Source: Acinetobacter portensis (GTDB taxonomy: Bacteria > Pseudomonadota > Gammaproteobacteria > Pseudomonadales > Moraxellaceae). From it: a stretch of 64,000 nt of DNA. Positions 1 to 7,854 of this stretch are shown here, in pieces. The DNA lies in assembly GCF_009372215.1 (NCBI RefSeq), contig NZ_LWRV01000032.1, forward strand, positions 24,819-88,818, read 5' to 3'. Within the stretch, counting starts at the first letter, position 1. Each line of letters starts with the position of its first letter. The translations under genes and the position numbers were made by a program. The notes under the pieces were generated by a model. The model had not been told where the DNA came from. It made no database searches and worked only from the letters and a program-made list of their open reading frames with translations.

Positions 1-560
1 GAATGTCTTGGCGTTTGATTGGTGGGGCGCTTACAGCATTTGCTATAACAATGCCTGTCATTTGGATGTTTGTTTTACAGGAATATCAAAAAAAGCGCAT
101 ATTAACGCTTTTCGATCCTGAAGCAGATGCACTTGGTGCAGGTTGGAATATCATTCAGTCAAAAATTGCAATTGGCTCTGGTGGCTTAATGGGGAAAGGG
201 TTCTTAGAGGGAACACAATCTCATTTGGGTTATTTGCCTGAACATCATACAGACTTTATTTTATCGACCTATTCAGAAGAATTTGGCTTTATTGGTGTAT
301 TTTTATTATTTAGTTTATATGCCGCAATTATTTTTCGCTGCTTATATATCAGCATGAATAGTTACGATAATTTTGGCAGATTGATGGCAGGTGCAATTGG
401 TCTGACATTCTTTTTCTTTGTATTTTTAAATTCTGGAATGGTCAGTGGTATTTTACCTGTTACCGGTGATCCATTGCCATTGTTGAGTTATGGTGGAACG
501 GCTGTTATTAGCTTGCTTGCAAGTATGGGTATAGTCATGTCAATTCATACTCATAAATAA
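1..560 (+). CDS. rodA: RodA/MrdB (SEDS peptidoglycan glycosyltransferase), C-terminal part
   Basis: The reading frame is already open at the left edge, so only about the last 186 residues are present. It is rich in membrane segments and carries the SEDS-family C-terminal signature PVTGDPLPLLSYGGT, followed by a last transmembrane helix and a short tail. RodA polymerises glycan strands for the elongasome together with PBP2 and sets rod shape. FtsW is the paralogue it could be confused with; the short tail and the SQSHLGYLPE-like loop (here TQSHLGYLPEHHTDFI) favour RodA. The stop is followed at once by a strong intrinsic terminator. The N-terminal half lies outside the window, so start and operon partners cannot be judged. 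Confidence 0.9.
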   Translation, partial: MSWRLIGGALTAFAITMPVIWMFVLQEYQKKRILTLFDPEADALGAGWNIIQSKIAIGSGGLMGKGFLEGTQSHLGYLPEHHTDFILSTYSEEFGFIGVFLLFSLYAAIIFRCLYISMNSYDNFGRLMAGAIGLTFFFFVFLNSGMVSGILPVTGDPLPLLSYGGTAVISLLASMGIVMSIHTHK

Positions 561-576
561 AATTAATAAGATGATC

Positions 577-601
577 AAAGCCCTGAAAAAGGGCTTTTTT
601 T
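577..601 (+). terminator. Intrinsic terminator after rodA
   Basis: AAAGCCC and GGGCTTT form a 7-bp stem around a 7-nt loop, followed by a T run. It lies 16 bp after the rodA stop and isolates rodA from the riboswitch region. Confidence 0.85.
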
Positions 602-787
602 ATGTCAGATGGATCGGTTAAAAGCATAAAAATATACGACTTAAGTTGTAACAATAGTTCAATGCAGCTCTATTGTATTTACATTGTTTAATCTATAAGC
701 TTATTCCGAGCGTAAATTAGACATCTTAGAAATTAAAAGAATTTAAACTTTAAATTGGTATAAGAATTGCTCGTATTAAGACAATAG

Positions 788-971
788 ATTATTGCAGGAG
801 AGAAGCACATAGAAGTGCTCGCCGAAGGAGCAACACCCCAGGAAACTCTCAGGCAAAAGGACTGTAATAATCAAAAAATCTGGAGAGAAGTGCATATAAA
901 GGCACTCACCGAAGGGGATGGTTGATTCATTTTTAATGATAGATCGAAGCTCTCAGGTACAAATGACAGAT
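788..971 (+). promoter_or_regulatory. Tandem glycine riboswitch upstream of dadA-like gene
   Basis: Two consecutive glycine aptamers are visible. Aptamer 1 (788-871) has P1 arms ATTATTGCA (788-796) and TGTAATAAT (863-871). It contains the family core GGAGAG, GCCGAAGGAGCAA and CTCTCAGGCAAAAGGAC. Aptamer 2 (878-971) is closed by ATCTG (878-882) and CAGAT (967-971), with GGAGAGAAG, CACCGAAGGGG and GCTCTCAGGTACAAATGACAG. A linker of only 6 nt joins them, as in classic cooperative tandem glycine riboswitches. A TATAAG hexamer at 759-764 is a possible -10 box. No terminator follows aptamer 2. The region runs straight to an AGGAG ribosome binding site at 1000-1004, so control is probably at translation or by another ON mechanism when glycine is abundant. 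Confidence 0.93.
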
Positions 972-1010
972 GGGGCATACACAAGGAACAGAGCGTCCAA
1001 AGGAGTGCTT

Positions 1011-2255
1011 ATGCCACATATTATTGTAATTGGTGCTGGTATTACAGGTGTTACATCTGCATATGAACTTTCATTACTTGGTTATCAAGTGACAGTTCTA
1101 GATCGACATTTATATCCCGCAATGGAAACATCTTTTGCAAATGGTGGTCAGCTATCAGCATGTAATGCTGAAGTTTGGAATCAGAAATCTACAATTCTGA
1201 AAGGGATTAAATGGATGTCGCAAAAGTCGGCACCACTTTTACTCAATCCATCTTTCAGTCTACATAAATACAGTTGGTTATTTGAGTTTATGGGGAATAT
1301 TCCTCATTATGAAGCGAATACACATGAAACAGTGCGTTTGGCTTTATTGGCGCGTAAACGCTTGTTTGAAATTGCAGATGAAGAAAATATCGATTTCAAT
1401 TTAGAAAAGCGTGGGATTCTGCATTTTTATCATAATAAATATGATTATGATGTTGCGATTAAAGTGAATGACATGCTGTGTAAAAGCGGTCTTGAGCGAC
1501 ACGGTGTAACAAATCAAGAAATTAAAGAAATTGAGCCAACATTAACAGGCGACTACTACGGTGGTTTTTATTGCCCAGGTGATGCGACAGGCGATATTCA
1601 TAAATTCAGTACAGGATTGGCGAAAGTTACTGAAAATAAAGGTGTTAAATACTTATTCGGCACCAATGTGACAGATGTAAAACATCATTCAGATCATGTT
1701 GAAGTCATTTACAGTAAAAGTGATGAAAACATGAAAGATGAAGATCTTGAATCTACATCTTTGAAAGCAGATGCGATATTGGTTTGTGGTGGTGTTGGAA
1801 GTTACCAGCTTGCAGATATGTTGGGTGATCGTGTCAATATTTATCCAGTAAAAGGTTATTCAATTACGGTAAATTTAAACGATGCCAAAAGTGTTGAAAA
1901 TGCACCTTGGGTTAGCTTACTCGATGAAAGTGCAAAAATTGTTACTTCACGTTTAGGCGAAGATCGTTTCCGTATTGCAGGAACTGCGGAATATAATGGT
2001 TATAACCGTGATATTCGCGCAGACCGAATTCAGCCTTTGGTCGATTGGGTAAATCGTAACTTTGATGTGTGCACGGAACATGCAGTTCCTTGGTCAGGTT
2101 TACGTCCAATGATGCCAAATATGATGCCTGTTGTTCGTGAAGGTAAGCGTGAGCGCGTCTTCTATAATACAGGTCATGGTCATTTAGGTTGGACTTTGTC
2201 TGCGGTAACCGCTGCAATGATTAGTCAGATTATCCACGCGAAACATCCTGTGTAA
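1011..2255 (+). CDS. D-amino-acid dehydrogenase (DadA family, FAD dependent)
   Basis: This is a 414-residue FAD oxidoreductase of the DAO/DadA family. The Rossmann motif GAGITG is at residues 8-13, with the acidic end of beta-2 at LDR near residue 34. The C-terminal FAD motif GHGHLGWT is near residue 390. DadA-type enzymes oxidise D-amino acids to 2-oxo acids and ammonia and pass electrons to the membrane quinone pool. An in-frame ATG at 918 lies inside the second riboswitch aptamer and cannot be the start. The ATG at 1011 has AGGAG seven bases upstream and puts the FAD motif at the expected distance from the N terminus. Glycine control suggests that glycine or a glycine-linked amino acid is a substrate, though a glycine-oxidase-like role cannot be excluded. 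Confidence 0.85.
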   Translation: MPHIIVIGAGITGVTSAYELSLLGYQVTVLDRHLYPAMETSFANGGQLSACNAEVWNQKSTILKGIKWMSQKSAPLLLNPSFSLHKYSWLFEFMGNIPHYEANTHETVRLALLARKRLFEIADEENIDFNLEKRGILHFYHNKYDYDVAIKVNDMLCKSGLERHGVTNQEIKEIEPTLTGDYYGGFYCPGDATGDIHKFSTGLAKVTENKGVKYLFGTNVTDVKHHSDHVEVIYSKSDENMKDEDLESTSLKADAILVCGGVGSYQLADMLGDRVNIYPVKGYSITVNLNDAKSVENAPWVSLLDESAKIVTSRLGEDRFRIAGTAEYNGYNRDIRADRIQPLVDWVNRNFDVCTEHAVPWSGLRPMMPNMMPVVREGKRERVFYNTGHGHLGWTLSAVTAAMISQIIHAKHPV

Positions 2256-2267
2256 ATATTAAATGCT

Positions 2268-2357
2268 TTATGGGTCTTTTAATACTTGTAAAGCAATATC
2301 AATAAATGCCTGTGTTGCTGGTGTAACACGGGCTTTATTTTTTACAGCAAGTCCAAT
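2268..2357 (-). pseudogene. Relic of a LysR-family regulator C terminus
   Basis: The minus strand has an open stretch of 29 codons ending in TAA (2268-2270). It encodes GLAVKNKARVTPATQAFIDI followed by ALQVLKDP, which reads like the last helix of a LysR effector domain (typical ending ...ATRAFIDFLLEQL). An in-frame TAG lies immediately upstream at 2358-2360, and no LysR HTH or core domain is present nearby. The AEC transporter gene begins about 170 bp away on the other strand. A LysR gene divergent from such a transporter is a common arrangement, so this looks like the remains of the deleted neighbour. Recognition rests on sequence feel, without a database search. Confidence 0.5.
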
Positions 2358-2526
2358 CTAAAGCTTTATATTAGGTTAATCAAAGGCTAATGCTTTTTTT
2401 AATAACGAATAATTTGAATACTTCATTTATTTTCAATCAATTTTAAAATACTTAGAATTGCAGATTGAGAAACATGATTTTTTATGTACACTTCTATTTT
2501 CACTAAATAAAAAAGTATTTGTATTC

Positions 2527-3435
2527 ATGTCTTTATTGATTTTTGTATCTTTATTTCCGCTTATTGCACTTATTGTAATGGGGTATGTACTTAAGCAAAA
2601 ACTATTTGTTGATGATGTATTTTGGAAAGGTGCAGAAAAAGTAAATTATTATCTATTTTTTCCCACAATGTTATTTCTGAATTTAGCATCTGCCGATATT
2701 AATGCGAATGCAATTCATCAAATCATGTTAGTCATTGGTATTGCATTTGCAGTAGCGATGAGCGTACTTTATTTATTAAAAAGTATAAACAAAACATCAT
2801 CTGGACGTTTTGGTGTTTATGTTCAAAGTATTCTTCGTTTTAATACTTATATTGGTTTAGCTGTTGTTGCATCATTATTTCAGCAAAAAGGAATGACAAT
2901 TTTTGCAATTATTTTAGTATTTTGCATTCCTATCGTGAATATTTTATCTGTTTTGGCTTTTACAAGTGCAGATCAGATGAAACCCTTAAAGGTGTTTATT
3001 TCTTTATTAAAAAATCCATTAATTATGGGCTGTATAGTTGGTGGTTTATTTAATATTTCAGGATTAACACTTTGGGTAGGTTTTGAAAATTTTTTGAAGC
3101 AGTTAGCCTTATGTAGTTTGCCTTTGGGTCTAATGTGTGTTGGTGCCGCTCTACAATTTAAAGGTTTAGGGCGAGATATATTACCAATAACATCGAATAC
3201 ATTGGCACGTATGTTTATTATGCCAAGTTTAGCATTTGTTTTATGTTACCTATTTAATATCCCAAAATTAGAAACACAAATATTAGTATTGTTTTTTGCA
3301 TTACCAACAGCATCTTCTTCTTATATTTTAACCAAGGTTTTAGGTGGTGATAGCCGTTTAATGGCAAGTATAATTAGTATTCAAACGGTATTTGCTGCGC
3401 TTAGTTTACCTATTATTTTGTATTTTCTTTTTTAA
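2527..3435 (+). CDS. AEC (auxin efflux carrier) family transporter
   Basis: The predicted protein has 302 residues and about ten hydrophobic segments over its full length. It opens with FVSLFPLIALIVMGYVLKQK, the usual first helix of bacterial AEC/MdcF-like permeases. It also carries the KVNYYLFFPTMLFLNL segment and a C-terminal FALPTASSSYILTKVLGGD motif typical of the family (helix with PTA and a DS-rich loop). Members export or import small organic acids such as malonate or malate; the substrate here is not evident. A longer frame begins at TTG 2458, but the ATG at 2527 gives the standard family N terminus. The gene stands alone, next to a LysR relic that may once have regulated it. Confidence 0.82.
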   Translation: MSLLIFVSLFPLIALIVMGYVLKQKLFVDDVFWKGAEKVNYYLFFPTMLFLNLASADINANAIHQIMLVIGIAFAVAMSVLYLLKSINKTSSGRFGVYVQSILRFNTYIGLAVVASLFQQKGMTIFAIILVFCIPIVNILSVLAFTSADQMKPLKVFISLLKNPLIMGCIVGGLFNISGLTLWVGFENFLKQLALCSLPLGLMCVGAALQFKGLGRDILPITSNTLARMFIMPSLAFVLCYLFNIPKLETQILVLFFALPTASSSYILTKVLGGDSRLMASIISIQTVFAALSLPIILYFLF

Positions 3436-3495
3436 TGAAGAAAGTGATTAATCTAAAAAAGCAGATTAATGAACCTGCTTTTTACTACATCAGTA

Positions 3496-4146
3496 TTAAT
3501 CATAAAGTCTATAAATTCCGACAAATCTTTCGCAATTTTTTTGCTCAGTTTTTACCAATAAATAAGCTTTACTGTAATTAAATTGATACTTACAGTCATT
3601 TTCATTGTCTGTAATATTATTTTTTTGCTCAGTTGTTGAGTAGGCTAAAAAAGGAATAATTTGCTTTTCTAACTTATTATTTGGATTACGATATGCAATG
3701 CCTTCAACTTTTATATTATTTTTAGTGAGTTGATGAATTTGAATATAAATAGGTTGAAATGCTATTTCACCATTTTCATATTTTAAATAATGCTGAGTTA
3801 AACTTTGATTCATTGATGTATAAAAATTAAGTTGCTCAAGGCGATTATCAAATTGTTGTTTATAACAATTAAAACTTTTGCACTGTTTTAAATGGTTTAC
3901 CCAAAGTTTCTCTGTATCTTCAATTAAACGTAGTGGGGCATCTGTTATTAAAGTTGCTGTTAATGTCTTTTCTTCAATTGCATTACGTTCAGTTATATAT
4001 TGAGCTGAACATGCTAATTTTAGAGCAGAATTATTTTGACTAGAACAATTCAGGCCTTGGGCAAATGCTGAAGGCGAAGCCATGCAACTCAAAAAGAATA
4101 TTGAGCCTAAATATTTAAAAAGATTAATGTCTGTTTTCAACAGCAT
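3496..4146 (-). CDS. Secreted LprI-like (DUF1311-type) protein
   Basis: The protein has 216 residues, a hydrophobic signal peptide and cleavage after SAFAQ near residue 30. The mature N-terminal half resembles the lysozyme-inhibitor LprI / DUF1311 fold: paired cysteines (LNCSSQ, LACSAQ), then WVNHLKQCKSFNCYKQQFDNR, matching the W..xxC....C....Y..R pattern of that family. The remaining 100 residues are less characteristic and include two further cysteines. The likely location is the periplasm. The role is unknown; LprI homologues have been linked to lysozyme inhibition, but the residues here do not prove that. It is divergent from ispF with an 80-95 bp promoter gap. Confidence 0.6.
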   Translation of the reverse strand: MLLKTDINLFKYLGSIFFLSCMASPSAFAQGLNCSSQNNSALKLACSAQYITERNAIEEKTLTATLITDAPLRLIEDTEKLWVNHLKQCKSFNCYKQQFDNRLEQLNFYTSMNQSLTQHYLKYENGEIAFQPIYIQIHQLTKNNIKVEGIAYRNPNNKLEKQIIPFLAYSTTEQKNNITDNENDCKYQFNYSKAYLLVKTEQKNCERFVGIYRLYD

Positions 4147-4241
4147 GATCGCTTATACTTTCACTACGTTGTTTGCTTACTATAGCGAAATAGAAAGCAT
4201 GAATACAAGATTTCGATGATTTATTTATGAAGGAGCTGAAT

Positions 4242-4730
4242 GTGATTGCACAAATTCGAATTGGACAAGGTCTTGACGTTCACGCATTTGAGGAAGGTGA
4301 TTTTGTTACGCTTGCGGGCATTCAAATTCCACATACGCATGGTCTAAAAGCACACTCAGATGGTGATGTTGTGTTACATGCTTTATGCGATGCCTTATTG
4401 GGTGCATTGGCTTTAGGTGATATTGGACAGCATTTTCCAGATACAGACCCCAATTTTAAAGGTGCTGACAGTAAAGTACTTTTAAAACATGTATATCAGC
4501 TTATTCTAGATCGTGGTTATCGCTTAAACAATGCAGATATTACAGTCGCTTGTGAACGCCCAAAACTTGCAAAACATAATTTAGAAATGCGTCAAAGTAT
4601 CGCTAATGTTTTAAATGTAGATGTGACTCAAATTAGTATTAAAGCCACAACCACAGAACAACTAGGTTTTACAGGTCGTCAAGAAGGGATTCTATCTACG
4701 GCAACAGTTCTTATTGCTCACGCAAAATGA
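4242..4730 (+). CDS. ispF: 2-C-methyl-D-erythritol 2,4-cyclodiphosphate synthase
   Basis: IspF converts CDP-ME 2-phosphate to MEcPP in the non-mevalonate isoprenoid pathway and works as a trimer in the cytoplasm. The metal ligands D12, H14 (GLDVHAF) and H46 ([14 protein letters not shown]) are present, with HSDGD at 38-42 and the C-terminal [12 protein letters not shown] place the start at GTG 4242 because AGGAG (4230-4234) sits seven bases upstream. The in-frame ATG at 4227 abuts that ribosome binding site and would give an atypical extension. The resulting 162 residues fit the family. Its 3' end overlaps the convergent phosphatase-like gene by 13 bp. Confidence 0.95.
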   Translation: MIAQIRIGQGLDVHAFEEGDFVTLAGIQIPHTHGLKAHSDGDVVLHALCDALLGALALGDIGQHFPDTDPNFKGADSKVLLKHVYQLILDRGYRLNNADITVACERPKLAKHNLEMRQSIANVLNVDVTQISIKATTTEQLGFTGRQEGILSTATVLIAHAK

Positions 4731-5242
4731 TCGGGGCTAATTAACGATTGTTGTAAATCTTGTGTTGCTTTACGACCTTGAAGTTGTAAGGCAACAGCAT
4801 GAATTAAGCCAGTCCACGTTTCATTTGGTTCCCAAACTTGATGAAACTGTTCTTGTGCAGTTGGCATATCAATATTCATATAATATTGACGATATAAGTA
4901 CATAAGGCTAGCAACGCGATGATTCTGAGCGCAGTGAATCCAAACCATTTGTTTTTGTACAAGATGATCAATCAAGTCTAGAATAAGTAAGCACTGATCA
5001 TCTGAAGGTGTATCCCAAAGAATAGGCACATGAAAATAATTTAAACCTAATTCTAAACAAATACGATCTTCATTTTCTAAATGTGGATCTGCATCCACCA
5101 AAGCTAAATTAATGACTGATGTAATGCCATATTCTTTAATCGCTTTGAACTGTTCTTCTGATGGTTGCCCAGAACTAAATAAGTGTTCATGAATAAACTG
5201 AAAATTAGATATTTCAGATAATTTATTTTCAATGTCATTCAT
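4718..5242 (-). CDS. Protein-tyrosine-phosphatase-like protein with HC-X4-R loop
   Basis: The protein has 174 residues and belongs to the dual-specificity/DUF442-like phosphatase superfamily. [11 protein letters not shown] near the N terminus and [14 protein letters not shown] (about 40-52) match the start of this fold. The putative P-loop reads [12 protein letters not shown], with C104 and R109 separated by four residues instead of the canonical five. Protein phosphatases use the Cys as nucleophile and the Arg to hold phosphate, so the shortened loop makes catalysis uncertain. A subgroup with HCxxNxR-S loops exists, and this protein seems to belong to it. The gene lies downstream of aroG in the same direction but behind a terminator. 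It overlaps ispF tail to tail by 13 bp. Confidence 0.7.
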   Translation of the reverse strand: MNDIENKLSEISNFQFIHEHLFSSGQPSEEQFKAIKEYGITSVINLALVDADPHLENEDRICLELGLNYFHVPILWDTPSDDQCLLILDLIDHLVQKQMVWIHCAQNHRVASLMYLYRQYYMNIDMPTAQEQFHQVWEPNETWTGLIHAVALQLQGRKATQDLQQSLISPDHFA

Positions 5243-5284
5243 ATCGTCTTTCTTTTTAAACCAATATGAACCTTACTATAAAGC

Positions 5285-5312
5285 AAAACGCCATCTTATC
5301 GATGGCGTTTTT
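5285..5312 (-). terminator. Intrinsic terminator after aroG (minus strand)
   Basis: AAAACGCCATC (5285-5295) and GATGGCGTTTT (5301-5311) pair over 11 bp around a TTATC loop. On the minus strand the hairpin ends in a short T run just after the DAHP synthase stop. The plus strand also has a T run. Confidence 0.8.
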
Positions 5313-5326
5313 GAATTTTCTTTCTA

Positions 5327-6418
5327 TTAACGATGAGGTAATACATCTTTTAAAGCTGCATCCATTTCTAGAAGCACTTTTTCAGTTGTTTCCCAGTCGA
5401 TACAGCCATCTGTTACAGACTTGCCGTATTCGAGGTCACATAGATTAGCAGGGATGTCTTGACGACCACCTTTTAAATGACTTTCAACCATAACACCAAC
5501 AATAGACTTATTACCTTCTACAATCTGTTCTGTTAAGTTTCGAAGCACAAGAGATTGTAAGTACGGGTCTTTATTTGAGTTTGCATGGCTTGTATCAATC
5601 ATAATTTTGCCACTTACTTTTGCTTTAGCTAAAGCTGCTTCAGTGTCTGCAACAGAGCCTGCATCGTAGTTTGGTTTACCATTACCACCACGTAATACAA
5701 CGTGTGCGTAAGGATTGCCGCTTGTACGAATTACGGAAACTTGTCCATTTTCGTTCAAACCAAGGAAGCTATGACTGTGTTTAACAGATTGCATTGCGTT
5801 GGTTGCAACAGTTAAACCACCATCTGTACCATTTTTAAAGCCAACAGGAGATGATAGACCTGAAGACATTTCACGGTGAGTTTGGCTTTCTGTGGTACGT
5901 GCGCCAATTGCAGACCATGAAATTAAATCTTGGTAATATTGCGGTGAGTTCGGGTCAAGTGCTTCAGTTGCACAAGGCAGACCTTTTTCATTCAATTCAA
6001 CTAAAAGTTTACGACCAATACGTAAGCCTTTTTCAATATTGAAAGAATCATTCATGTCTGGATCGTTAATTAAACCTTTCCAACCAACTGTTGTACGTGG
6101 CTTTTCAAAATAAACACGCATAACAATGTATAAAGTATCTTTAACTTTTTCACTTAAGACTTTTAAGCGATCTGCATATTCATGAGCCGCAACAGGGTCA
6201 TGAATAGAACACGGGCCAATAACAACAAATAATCGTTTGTCATTACCATCTAAAATATTACGAATGATTTCACGACCATGAAGTACTGTTTGATAAGCAG
6301 TTTCAGTCAAAGGTAGTTCTGTTTTTAATTGTGCTGGAGTTACGAGTGGTTGAAAACTTTCAATATTCACGTCGTCGATATCTGGCTGTGTAATTTGATT
6401 TGACTGTAGAGTATTCAT
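5327..6418 (-). CDS. aroG: 3-deoxy-7-phosphoheptulonate (DAHP) synthase, type I, first copy
   Basis: A 363-residue class I DAHP synthase that condenses PEP and erythrose 4-phosphate at the entry of the shikimate pathway. Visible family motifs are RLFVVIGPCSIHDP, EKPRTTVGWKGLINDP, SAIGARTTESQTHREMSSG, GFKNGTDG, HVVLRGGNGKPNYD and IMIDTSHANS. These carry the metal and PEP ligands. The ATG at 6418 is preferred over an in-frame GTG at 6427. A TATAAT box on the minus strand (6435-6440) lies so close that the 5' leader must be very short. This contrasts with the second copy at 31694, which has a long structured leader. Which aromatic amino acid inhibits each isozyme cannot be read from the sequence. 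Confidence 0.93.
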   Translation of the reverse strand: MNTLQSNQITQPDIDDVNIESFQPLVTPAQLKTELPLTETAYQTVLHGREIIRNILDGNDKRLFVVIGPCSIHDPVAAHEYADRLKVLSEKVKDTLYIVMRVYFEKPRTTVGWKGLINDPDMNDSFNIEKGLRIGRKLLVELNEKGLPCATEALDPNSPQYYQDLISWSAIGARTTESQTHREMSSGLSSPVGFKNGTDGGLTVATNAMQSVKHSHSFLGLNENGQVSVIRTSGNPYAHVVLRGGNGKPNYDAGSVADTEAALAKAKVSGKIMIDTSHANSNKDPYLQSLVLRNLTEQIVEGNKSIVGVMVESHLKGGRQDIPANLCDLEYGKSVTDGCIDWETTEKVLLEMDAALKDVLPHR

Positions 6419-6434
6419 TGCCGTCACTGGTTTG

Positions 6435-6440
6435 ATTATA
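6435..6440 (-). promoter_or_regulatory. -10 box of the first aroG copy
   Basis: TATAAT on the minus strand, 17 bp upstream of the ATG at 6418. No clear -35 hexamer was found (TTCGGG lies 18 bp further upstream). Its position implies a minimal 5' untranslated region. Confidence 0.4.
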
Positions 6441-6545
6441 CAAAAGGTTGCTTAATAGCCCGAATATAACATGAATGCCATGCATCTTTGTTATAAAAAA
6501 GACGAATACTAGTTTGAAAAAAAAGTGATGAATCGGGTATTTAAT

Positions 6546-7436
6546 TTAACCGAGCTGATTTTTTTCAATATTTAAAACCATTGCAGATGTTGGTTTTTCA
6601 ACAGGTTTTGCTTTTACAGGATTCAACATGAAGTTTATACCCAGTGCAAATAATGTAATTCCTAATATTTTACGAATCAGTTTTTCAGGCATGCGTGAAC
6701 TAATTAAAGTACCCACAACAATTGCTGGAATAGAACCGCAAAGCAACCATCCTAATAATGTGAAATCTACATTACCCGAGCTCATATGACCTAAACCTGC
6801 AACTAAGGTCAGTAAAACTGCATGTACAACGTCTGAGCCAATAATACGAATCATGGGTAAATTCGGGAACATTAAAATAAGTGCCATAATGCCGAAAGCA
6901 CCAGCACCTACAGAAGAAAGCGTGACAAAGACACCTAAAACGATACCCATAAAAATAATATAAGGACGTTTTGATTTTGCTTGTTGTTTAATGATTTCAA
7001 TATCATCGGTTAATTCTGTTTGATGTTGCTTACGCAATTTATTGAAAAATCGCTCAATATGACCACGGAATATAATTGAAATGCCTGTAAGCGTTAGCAT
7101 GAAACCTAAAACAGTTGTTAAAACTGATTTATAGTTTGAAGATTGGCTTAGATAATTATCTAAGACCCAATGTGTAGCAAATGATGCAGGAATACTACCA
7201 ACAGCTAACCAAATAACGATTGGCCATACGATATTCATTTTTCTAGCATGAACCAAAGAACCGCAAAATTTAGAAATTGCGGCATAAAGTAAGTCTGTAC
7301 CAATAGCAATATGCGGTTCAATTTTATAAAGACTAATCAAAATTGGTGTCATTAGCGAACCACCACCAACCCCCGTTATTCCTACACAGAAACCAACTAA
7401 AACACCTGCTAAAATAAACTCGATTGGGCCAGCCAT
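6546..7436 (-). CDS. TSUP (TauE/SafE) family membrane transporter
   Basis: The protein has 296 residues and about eight transmembrane segments in two related halves. The first repeat begins AGVLVGFCVGITGVGGGSL and the second has GVFVTLSSVGAGAFGIMAL. These are the paired glycine-rich TSUP signatures. A cytoplasmic basic loop (residues ~130-155) separates the halves. Characterised members move sulfite, sulfoacetate or other organosulfur anions; the substrate is inferred only from family. The start MAGPIEFI at 7436 fits the usual N terminus. The gene is monocistronic on the minus strand. Other sulfur genes in the window (SulP, cysK, tauABCD) are not adjacent to it. Confidence 0.85.
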   Translation of the reverse strand: MAGPIEFILAGVLVGFCVGITGVGGGSLMTPILISLYKIEPHIAIGTDLLYAAISKFCGSLVHARKMNIVWPIVIWLAVGSIPASFATHWVLDNYLSQSSNYKSVLTTVLGFMLTLTGISIIFRGHIERFFNKLRKQHQTELTDDIEIIKQQAKSKRPYIIFMGIVLGVFVTLSSVGAGAFGIMALILMFPNLPMIRIIGSDVVHAVLLTLVAGLGHMSSGNVDFTLLGWLLCGSIPAIVVGTLISSRMPEKLIRKILGITLFALGINFMLNPVKAKPVEKPTSAMVLNIEKNQLG

Positions 7437-7557
7437 GAAAAATCGCCAATTATGAAAAAACGTGCATATCTTATGACTTTAAAAGATAAGCTGTTGTCTT
7501 GATTAACGATTTGCTTATGCAAAAAATTGCTAAAGAATCTTATTGATGATCAATATC

Positions 7558-7854
7558 CTAATTTTTGATTTTAGGTTTTAAATCGTTTTTAAATAAAATA
7601 AAGATGGCTAAAATAGGTGTTGTGAAAATCCAAATACTTAAAAAAGCTATTGATAAACCATATACATATGTTAAAAGTATCAATGCTAAAATAAAAAATA
7701 AGCTTGATATAATTTTAGTTCTTTTTGTATTTTTAGAGAAATATTTTAATGGGCTATTTAATATTTTTTTACACTGTTTTTCGCTTGAGTAATAAAAGCC
7801 ATAAGTAGATAAAAGAATAAAAAACAAACTCATTACGAGGAGAAAAATCTTCAT
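7558..7854 (-). CDS. Small membrane protein, last gene of siderophore operon (DUF3325-like?)
   Basis: This 98-residue protein has three hydrophobic segments (about 3-20, 48-65 and 70-88) and basic loops between them. Its ATG overlaps the stop of the upstream PepSY gene (ATGA, 7851-7854), which indicates translational coupling. In many Acinetobacter and Pseudomonas iron loci the order is siderophore receptor, DUF3649, PepSY, DUF3325; position, size and topology suggest this is the DUF3325-type member. I see no diagnostic motif, so the family name is inference. A role in reductive iron release at the inner membrane would fit the context. Confidence 0.6.
   Translation of the reverse strand: MKIFLLVMSLFFILLSTYGFYYSSEKQCKKILNSPLKYFSKNTKRTKIISSLFFILALILLTYVYGLSIAFLSIWIFTTPILAIFILFKNDLKPKIKN

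Noticed and set aside
918..1010. N-terminal extension of the DadA-like gene starting at ATG 918
   Set aside because: It translates the second glycine aptamer; a proper ribosome site and the FAD motif fit ATG 1011.
1942..2217. Minus-strand ORF of 91 codons inside the DadA gene
   Set aside because: Shadow of the real gene in another frame; no ribosome site and no recognisable protein.
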